Of a DNA stretch of 64,000 nucleotides, positions 55,771 to 64,000 are shown in pieces. The translations under genes and the position numbers were made by a program. Each line of letters begins with the position of its first letter. Position 1 is the first letter of the stretch. The DNA comes from Dryomyza anilis (Eukaryota > Arthropoda > Insecta > Diptera > Dryomyzidae): positions 744,001-808,000 of the forward strand of contig OX638136.1 of assembly GCA_951804985.1 (NCBI GenBank), given 5' to 3'. The notes under the pieces were generated by a model. That model had not been told where the DNA came from and did not search any database. It saw only the letters and a list, made by a program, of their open reading frames with translations.

Positions 55771-57111
55771 CTACAAAGCATGACCAGATCTCCTTTTAAA
55801 CCCCTCAGAGTTTGCTCTCAAGTCGTATCTGGACTTTATCTTACTACTTGGAATTTGTATCCTCTGCCTTAAGGACTGATGCAACTCGTCTCGTTCTTCA
55901 CTTTCTCTCTTATGCAAAACATTTTTTGGAATCGGCTTTTGCCCATCCATTACAATAAGTTCGCAATGTGCTCCTACGTTGTATTGATTCGTCTTACCGC
56001 AACTTCTGACGGGTTTTCTTTTTGCGGATACACATTGCTTACATCTCTGAATCCAATATGCGACTGACTTCTGATATCCGACCCAATAGAAACGTTTTCT
56101 GACTTCTTCAACCGTTTTATTAATGCTCAAGTGACATCCATTGGAACCACAATGGCATTTCAGTTCTATCTCTTTAAAATTTGATTTGGGAACAACAATT
56201 AAATTTCGTGCAGATCTGCCATTTTCAGTTTCCCAAACACGGTACAAACAACCATTTTGTAGCTTCAGGCTTTGCCACTGCGCCCAATAAGCCCTGCTTA
56301 TTGGACTGTTAGATGATAACTCTTTCCATAATGGCTTTCTTTGTTGTTCCTTGAACGTCCTAATTTTTTCGATGTCGGGGTCCTTCTTTTGATCATTTCG
56401 TATTTGCTCTAGAGCCCATTGATCGTCTGCCATGACATTTAATGAACGAATCTGAATTATGTTCGTCTTTTCTTCTTTCGTCGAGCATTTTTTGGATTCC
56501 ATTTTACACACTTGTGCCGACACAGTGCCCGAATTTCCAAGATGGCAACTAGTGTTATTCGGACTATCCTCAGATCTCTTTTCTGGTCTGTATCTCTTTG
56601 ATGGTTGCACAATTACACATTTTCGTTTTTCACGACAGTCGCGTGCCATATGCCCATATGTTCCGCAATTGTAGTATTTACCTTTCAATTGTGTGTTTCC
56701 GTTGGCTACATAATGTTCGGATTTAACACAGGCTTTGGACGCTCTACTTACTCCTTGACATACATTTTTTCTCTCCTCATCTTGTACACGTGTCTCCGTC
56801 GCTGGTCGGCACAATGTAGACGCTATCTCCTGCGTAAGCGCTGTGGTGACCGTTTCCATAAATATCACCTTTGGGTTGGTCACAGTGGCACGTCTTGTTT
56901 CCGGATCACGTATACCGTCAACGAAGGCTTCGATCTTGCACTTTTCTATGAAATCACTCGTTGAATCTGCATACGACAAATGCGCAAGCCTCTCGACGTC
57001 CGCTGCATACGCCTGCAATGTTTCACCATTTCTTTGCATTCGGCACTTTAATTCCATTCTGTAGATTTGCTTCATGTGATCACTGCCATATTTTCTCTGC
57101 AGTGCAGCCAT
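55771..57111 (-). pseudogene. Fused gag C-terminus and integrase of element B
   Basis: 446 residues in one open frame. Residues 1-130 are capsid (MQRNGETLQAYAADVERLAH). Around 150-165 is a zinc knuckle whose first Cys is Tyr (KYYNCGTYGHMARDC). After an internal deletion the frame enters integrase sequence (DIEKIRTFKEQQRKPLWKE; CLYRVWETENGRSARNLIVV; the zinc-binding CHCGSNGCHLSINKT...RCKQCVSAKR). A second deletion leads to the C-terminal SKIKSRYDLRANSEGF. That the frame stayed open through two deletions is notable. Confidence 0.75.
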
Positions 57112-57133
57112 AACCGCTAAATAACTGTTTCGA

Positions 57134-58020
57134 TCACTTCATCAATACTTCGGCTGCACCTCCTTTTAGTGCCACGATAAGTGCGGCTATGCTGTCCTCA
57201 TTATTCCATCGATTACTTACAGCCGTGGTCTCAAATTGCAGCTTGAAAATGTTGAACGCTGTGGTTCCATCGTAAATCGGCGATTTTAGCCTTGTACCAC
57301 TAACAACATGCTGTGTAGGTCCATTTATCTGCAACACGTGCAAATCTTTTTTTATTTCCTGGATTTCTTTGTCTATACATTTTCCAATCTTTGAATTTTA
57401 TCATCAACATCATTTATATGCGCTTCAAGTTTATTTACTTTGCCATGTAGTGTATTAGAAACTTCCAGAAGCTGCTTAGAATGTTCTTGAAGCTGTTCAG
57501 AATTTTTCTGAAGTTTCTGTTCTATTTTGTTAGCATTTTCTACAAGGTCGTGCTTCATGTCCAATTTGAGCTGATTTGAATTTTCTTGAAGTTTCTGTTC
57601 CATTCTTGTCGAATTTTCTTGGAGCTGTTTTGAATTTTCTACAAGTTTCTGTTCCATTTTGTTGGAATTTTCTACAAGTTTCTGTTCCATTTGATTGGAA
57701 TTTTCTTGAAGCTGTTTTGAATTTTCTAGAAACTGTCTGGAATTTTCTTGAGCCATTATCTGAAATTGTTGTTGAATAGCTCCTATCAACTGGCTCATAT
57801 CAAAAACTTGGGTCTGTACTTTCTCTTCTGTGTCCAGATTTTTCGATGACGGTGCTGCAACTTCCACTTCAAAATTGTGCATCGTAAGATCAATGCCCTG
57901 CGCCTCCAATTCGTCCATTATGCGCTTTTGCAGCTCTACTTTCGTACCAGCAGTTGGAAGATTACGAATCGACAGCTCCTTCTTTAGCTGGTCGACTTTA
58001 AGTTGTTCAAATTTAACCAT
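57134..58020 (-). pseudogene. gag: gag N-terminal half of element B
   Basis: 57373-58020 (215 aa) is open: SAP fold LKVDQLKKELSIRNLPTAGT at ~8-27, an acidic linker, then a coiled coil of about a dozen seven-residue repeats (ENSKQLQ, ENSNQME, ENSTRME...) and VSNTLHGKVNKLEAHINDV. 57134-57343 continues with the capsid start after a stop. The heptad register suggests multimerisation. Confidence 0.75.
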
Positions 58021-58050
58021 TTTGTATCACAATCCCACTTCTGACACCAA

Positions 58051-58591
58051 TGTTACGAAAATTCAGTCTACGGAAAACTATTCTACGAGTTCGTATCGCT
58101 GGATTGTGTACAAAATAAAAACCCACTTATATTTGGTTTTAACTAGTATTAGTTCAACTAGCATTAATTAACTTTATTAATTTAAATAACAACTTTAAGA
58201 ATAATCACTTATATCAACTAATTAATTACTACAATTTATCTTTACAATGTTCACTCACGAGACGCACTAGTTCACTATTAAATCACAACTGAAGTCAAGT
58301 ACCTCAGATGCGCGGCCTTATATACTCGACAAGTTCGACACGTTTCGACAAGCTTCGACTTGTTTCGAGAACCTTCTACTCGTTTCGTGAATGACGCATG
58401 CTATTGTCATCTCATTCGCACTCATGTGTTTTAATGTGAAAATCTTCCATTTCTTTCTCGCACATTGCTCAGTACGCTGAATGATCTTCCGTCTCTTTCT
58501 AACGCATTGCTTAGTGCGCTGAATTGTCATGCGTCTCATTTATTATTGTAGAATGCTTGCACAGTGGGGCAAATTACCTCTTTTCGTAACA
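58051..58591 (-). repeat. mdg3-like LTR 3 (5' LTR of element B)
   Basis: 541 bp with the same 11-bp ends, followed immediately by an ATATAT tract. Confidence 0.9.
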
Positions 58592-58742
58592 ATATATATA
58601 TATATACCGCTACTACTACATTTGGGGAGTTAATGCCTCCAACCACTATAACTACAATTGGGGAGTTAATGCCTCCAACCGCTACTACTACGAGTTTGAT
58701 GTGTACGAGGTCGTCGCCAGCATCGAACTGCTGCCGTATGCA

Positions 58743-58827
<85 letters not shown>

Positions 58828-59024
58828 AGTTTCTCGGGCTGAGGTATTGTCGCCGGTTTTGTACAGGGTTCGTTTACAGAAAAATAGATAAATGAAAAGA
58901 TTAATTTGTGGAGTTAATGCCTCCAACCACTACTTCCTACTATTTGGGGAGTTAATGCCTCCAACCACTATAACTACAATTGGGGAGTTAGTGCTTCCAA
59001 CCGCTACTACTATATGTATATGTA

Positions 59025-59093
<69 letters not shown>

Positions 59094-59110
59094 ATATATA
59101 TATGTATGCA
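58592..59110. repeat. (AT)n tracts and 36-bp minisatellite, block 1
   Basis: (AT)n at 58741-58822 and 59022-59100. The 36-bp unit ggggagttaatgcctccaac plus a ctact(a)-rich half occurs at 58620-58690 and 58910-59010. The same arrangement recurs at 62125-62470 and 63645-63926. Confidence 0.85.
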
Positions 59111-59262
59111 TGAATAATCATAATACTGCGTAACTGTTGGACGTCGATAAAATGTGCTGTTATTGAATATGTTGTTGTTATAATCCTGGTTGTTTGTGTT
59201 TAAGTTGTTATACTTCTTGTTGTATACGTTATTGTTGTATTTATTAATGTTATATCTATAGT
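59110..59262 (-). pseudogene. Asn-rich exon fragment, downstream part (copy at 62470-62622)
   Basis: The minus strand reads NYRYNINKYNNNVYNNKYNN-type sequence. It continues, across the DINE-1-like insert, the Asn-rich exon whose upstream part is at 60945-61236. Product unknown. Confidence 0.45.
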
Positions 59263-60069
59263 TATACCCTACACTAAGAGTGAAAGGGTATATTCTGTTT
59301 GGTACGCCTTTTGTAACACCCAGAAGGAAGCATCTCCGGTATGGAAAAGTATCAGCATGACCTCCTGTGTCGATTTAGCGATGTCCGTCTGTCTGTCTGT
59401 TGAAATCCCTACTACTTAAACAATTGAAGAGTTAGATAAATGAAACTCATAATTTAGATTACTTATATACCTACGTTGTATGTGCAAAATGGGCAGATCG
59501 GTCTATTGTGATCTGACCATTTATATTCAAATACCTCATGTTAAACTTATATCTACAGATCAATTTTACTGTATACGTGCTTAGATAAACTTTTTTGGTC
59601 AATTATATATTGAAGTCTTGCTCAAAATACATGAAAATAATGTTTTCCGCCGATACGACTTGTGGTTCCCAAAAAAAAAAAAATATTGAAATTCAGTACA
59701 CCTACTCATTTGTAAATATGGGTATCAAATAATTGGAAATTATATATTGAAGTCTTGCTCAAAATACATGAAAATAATATTTTCCGCCGATACGACTTGT
59801 GGTTCCCAAAAAAAAAATATCGAAATTCTGCACACCTACTCATTTGTAAATATGGGTATCAAATAAATGTAAATTCTTCAGCGATTGAAACTTTGTAATT
59901 ATTTTCAGAATTCGTATACCTTAGTTACCAATATACCACTTTTAATGGTAACAACACATATGTGTAGGGTATTTATAGTCGGCTTAGACCGACTATAATT
60001 TTGATAATTCTAACTATCATAATAACACCAAATTTAAAATTTCCCATGTAATCTAACATTCCCAACTGG
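59263..60069. mobile_element. DINE-1-like repeat, long copy
   Basis: TATACCCTACACTAAGAG end at 59263, core tcgatttagcgatgtccgtc, an internal ~140-bp tandem duplication (59606-59870, ttgaagtcttgctcaaaata), and a terminal palindrome tagtcggcttagaccgacta at about 59977-59996. It splits the Asn-rich exon. Confidence 0.8.
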
Positions 60070-61143
60070 TTTTTATAATGTTGTTGGCTGTTGTATCTGT
60101 TGTTGTTGTTATAGTTATTGTTAAATTTATTTTTCCTGTTTTTATTTATCGGTGTGGTAGCCTCTTCGCCATCTGACATTTCCCCTTGTTACACCACATT
60201 TGGTCCACCACCACTTGGCATTTCCACCATTTGCATCGCCGGTGTTAATGGTGCCTGAGGCATCTGCATATAAGCATCTGCACTTAAACAATTGAAGAGT
60301 TAGATAAATGAAACTCATAATTTAGATTACTTATATACCTACGTTGTATGTGCAAAATGGGCAGATCGGTCTATTGTGATCTGACCATTTATATTCAAAT
60401 ACCTCATGTTAAACTTATATCTACAGATCAATTTTACTGTATACGTGCTTAGATAAACTTTTTTGGTCAATTATATATTGAAGTCTTGCTCAAAATACAT
60501 GAAAATAATGTTTTCCGCCGATACGACTTGTGGTTCCCAAAAAAAAAAAAATATTGAAATTCAGTACACCTACTCATTTGTAAATATGGGTATCAAATAA
60601 TTGGAAATTATATATTGAAGTCTTGCTCAAAATACATGAAAATAATATTTTCCGCCGATACGACTTGTGGTTCCCAAAAAAAAAATATCGAAATTCTGCA
60701 CACCTACTCATTTGTAAATATGGGTATCAAATAAATGTAAATTCTTCAGCGATTGAAACTTTGTAATTATTTTCAGAATTCGTATACCCTAGTTACCAAT
60801 ATACCACTTTTAATGGTAACAACACATATGTGTAGGGTATTTATAGTCGGCTTAGACCGACTATAATTTTGATAATTCTAACTATCATAATAACACCAAA
60901 TTTAAAATTTCCCATGTAATCTAACATTCCTAACTGGTTTTTATAATGTTGTTGGCTGTTGTATCTGTTGTTGTTGTTATAGTTATTGTTAAATTTATTT
61001 TTCCTGTTTTTATTTATCGGTGTGGTAGCCTCTTCGCCATCTGACATTTCCCCTTGTTCCACCACATTTGGTCCACCACCACTTGGCATTTCCACCATTT
61101 GCATCGCCGGTGTTAATGGTGCCTGAGGCATCTGCATATAAGC
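59415..61143. repeat. 868-bp tandem duplication
   Basis: 59415-60282 and 60283-61143 are nearly identical (cttaaacaattgaagagtta starts each). Each copy contains most of the DINE-1-like repeat and about 200 bp of the Asn-rich exon. The few differences suggest a recent event. Confidence 0.9.
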
Positions 61144-61236
61144 CGGCATCCAAAATGTCATTGCAGGATGCTGGCGGATCAGTGGATAAGGAATGGAATT
61201 GTAATGTGGTTGGAAATACTGCGGCGGCTGCGCAAA
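60945..61236 (-). pseudogene. Asn-rich protein exon, upstream part
   Basis: Minus strand: FAQPPQYFQPHYNSIPYPL, MPQAPLTPAMQMVEMP, GEMSDGEEATTPINKNRK, then NKFNNNYNNNNRYNSQQHY, where the DINE-1-like repeat begins. Upstream, LPERPIILQNEEI precedes a TAG in the same frame. Pro/Met/Gln-rich followed by Asn-rich character suggests a cytoplasmic RNA-binding or granule-type host protein, but I cannot name it. A partial second copy is at 60077-60275. Confidence 0.45.
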
Positions 61237-61876
61237 CTAAATTTCTTCATTTTGTAAGATAATAGGTCGTTCCGGTAGATTTTGATGCTTTGATGCTCAG
61301 CATCATTTATCAAAATGCAATCAAGACAATCTAAAAAAAAATATATAATATTATACATTTATTTATAGAATTATGCAAATTAAAAACTTACCCATTTTCA
61401 AAGCTCTGCTCTTTTCATGTGAATGAGTGGAAATGGCTGAAATGTCCTATTAAAATTTCACGCCGTTGAAAATATAACAGGGATGTTTAAAACAAAAGTA
61501 CTCTTTTTGGAAACTACAACAATTACCGAACAATACAGAAGTAGAATCATGTAAGTCGATATTAAACGAAAACGATAAAATTTAAAAAATACAGTATATA
61601 AATCGTCGTTGTACAACTAAAAGTCACCAAATACATTTTTATGAAAATCTTCAATTTCGAGTATGTTCTTTATTATAAAAAGTATTTGATACTTCCCAGC
61701 CAACGCAAGAACTCCTAAAAGATTGTTTTCACAATCTTTTGCCTGAGCCTGAGCGCTCATACTTCATTCAGAAAAGAATCTTGAAATATACATTTTCTGA
61801 TAAAACGGCGTCATTCAGATCTGATTATATGTAAAAGGTTCTTTAATGAGTCTTGTATCGGAGCCTAAAAACAATA
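61237..61876 (-). other. Upstream gene remnant and AT-rich DNA
   Basis: The minus strand shows a possible intron (donor GGGTAAGT near 61390, acceptor about 61334) upstream of the Asn-rich exon, hinting that introns were retained and the fragment is a genomic duplicate and not a retrocopy. The rest is featureless. Confidence 0.3.
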
Positions 61877-62116
61877 TACAACTGCAACTTCCACTTCAAA
61901 ATTGTGCATCGTAAGATCAATGCCCTGCGCCTCCAATTCGTCCATTAGGCGCTTTTGCAGCTCTACTTTCGTACCAGCAGTTGGAAGATTACGAATCGAC
62001 AGCTCCTTCTTTAGCTGGTCGACTTTCAGTTGTTCAAATTTAACCATTTTGTATCACAATCCCACTTCTGACACCAATGTTACGAAAATTCAGTCTACGG
62101 AAAACTGTTCTACGAG
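61877..62116 (-). pseudogene. gag: mdg3-like gag start, primer site and LTR edge (element C remnant)
   Basis: 61877-62047 encodes the SAP region (MVKFEQLKVDQLKKELSIRN), the tRNA-Leu primer site follows at about 62061-62076, and 62078-62116 is the first 39 bp of an LTR. It breaks off into the minisatellite at 62117. Confidence 0.8.
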
Positions 62117-62383
62117 ATGAAATGAAAAGATTAATTTGGGGAGTTAATGCCTCCAACCACTACTTCCTACTATTTGGGGAGTTAATGCCTCCAACCACTT
62201 TAACTACAATTGGGGAGTTAGTGCCTCCAATCGCTACTACTACATTTGGGGAGTTAATGCCTCCAACCACTTTAACTACAAATGGGGATTTAATGCCTCC
62301 AACCGCTACTGCTACAATTGGGGTGTTAATGCCTCCAACCGCTACTACTACGAGTTCGTCGTCGCCATCGAACTGCTGGCGTA

Positions 62384-62470
<87 letters not shown>
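62117..62470. repeat. 36-bp minisatellite (about 6 units) and (AT)n, block 2
   Basis: Six units of ggggagttaatgcctccaac type at 62136-62345, then tcgaactgctggcgtatg and (AT)n at 62392-62470. Confidence 0.85.
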
Positions 62471-62474
<4 letters not shown>

Positions 62475-62622
62475 ATCATAATATTGCGTAACTGTTGGAC
62501 GTCGTTATTGAATATGTTGTTGTTCTATCTGTTGTTGTTATAATCCTGGTTGTTTTTGTTTAAGTTGTTATACTTGTTGTTGTATACGTTATTGTTGTAT
62601 TTATTGATGTTATATCTATAGT

Positions 62623-63019
62623 TATACCCTACACTAAGAGTGAAAGGGTATATTCTGTTTGGTACGCCGTTTGTAACATCTAGAAGGAAGCATCACCGGT
62701 ATGGAAAAGTATCAGCATGACCTCCTGAGTCGATTTAGCGATGTCCGTCTGTCTGTCCGTCTGTCTGTCAGTTGAAATCCCTTCTACTTAAACAATTAAA
62801 GAGCTAGATAAATGAAACTCATAATTTAGATTACTTATATATCTACGTTGTATGTGCGGGCAGATCGGTCTATTGTCATCTGTGATCTGACCATTTATAT
62901 TCAAATACCTCATATTAAACTTATATCTACAGATCAATTTTACTGTATACGTGCTTAGATAAACTTTTTTGGTCAATTATATATTGAAGTCTTGCTCAAA
63001 ATACATGAAAATAATGTTT
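62623..63019. mobile_element. DINE-1-like repeat, truncated by an LTR
   Basis: Starts TATACCCTACACTAAGAG and runs to ataatgtttt, where it changes directly into LTR sequence at 63020. Confidence 0.75.

Positions 63020-64000
<981 letters not shown>

Larger units (their letters stand above)
55568..58050 (-). mobile_element. mdg3-like Gypsy element B, internally deleted
   Basis: About 2.5 kb between LTR 2 and LTR 3. It keeps gag, then jumps from the zinc-knuckle region directly to a late RNase H/integrase segment, so protease, RT and most RNase H are missing. Primer site complement at 58034-58049. It depended on helper proteins if it moved. Confidence 0.8.

Overview
This is an AT-rich, repeat-dense piece of a eukaryotic nuclear genome, most likely from a higher fly (Diptera). 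The evidence is the mixture of repeats: DINE-1/Helentron-like repeats with the TATACCCT end and a GTCTGTCC-type simple repeat, an env-bearing errantivirus with a tRNA-Ser-like primer site, mdg3/Blastopia-like Gypsy elements with a tRNA-Leu primer site, RTE-type and LOA/I-group non-LTR elements, a tRNA-derived SINE, and short GT-AG introns. I see no intact single-copy host gene, no rRNA or tRNA gene, and no bacterial feature. Almost every coding stretch belongs to a mobile element or is a broken, duplicated exon.

Layout. 1-12433 is a large imperfect inverted repeat with arms of about 3.4-4 kb. It carries opposed, decayed copies of a tandemly arranged, transposase-derived zinc-finger gene family. 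Its centre is filled with TIR elements of 550-730 bp flanked by TTTA. 12.5-18 kb holds more of that family, a pol relic, a SINE, a ~185-bp tandem repeat and duplicated exon fragments. 18816-21096 is a non-autonomous foldback element with hAT-like ends, a perfect 8-bp target duplication and arms made of a 59-bp tandem repeat. 24.2-27.2 kb is a decayed LOA/I-type non-LTR element. 28900-44268 is an errantivirus with ~97% identical LTRs. A 3.2-kb RTE element interrupts its protease region, and a compact antisense transcription unit with its own promoter and intron sits between pol and env. 44.3-46.6 kb is a GC-rich segment with a Ulp1-type peptidase C-terminus. 49.9-58.6 kb is a head-to-tail LTR-internal-LTR-internal-LTR array of mdg3-like elements on the minus strand. 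58.6-64 kb is a patchwork of LTR pieces, (AT)n tracts, a 36-bp minisatellite, DINE-1-like repeats and fragments of an Asn-rich exon, including an 868-bp tandem duplication. The window ends in an LTR of opposite orientation.

How the parts relate. The retroelements are nested: the RTE lies in the errantivirus, and the errantivirus abuts a broken mdg3-like LTR. The most notable item is the antisense gene at about 38.9-40.05 kb inside the errantivirus. It has a TATA box, an initiator-like site, a 155-bp intron whose splicing keeps frame, and a poly(A) signal. The encoded acidic Tyr/Ser/Gly-rich protein is one I do not recognise. All reading frames were read by eye; no database search was possible.
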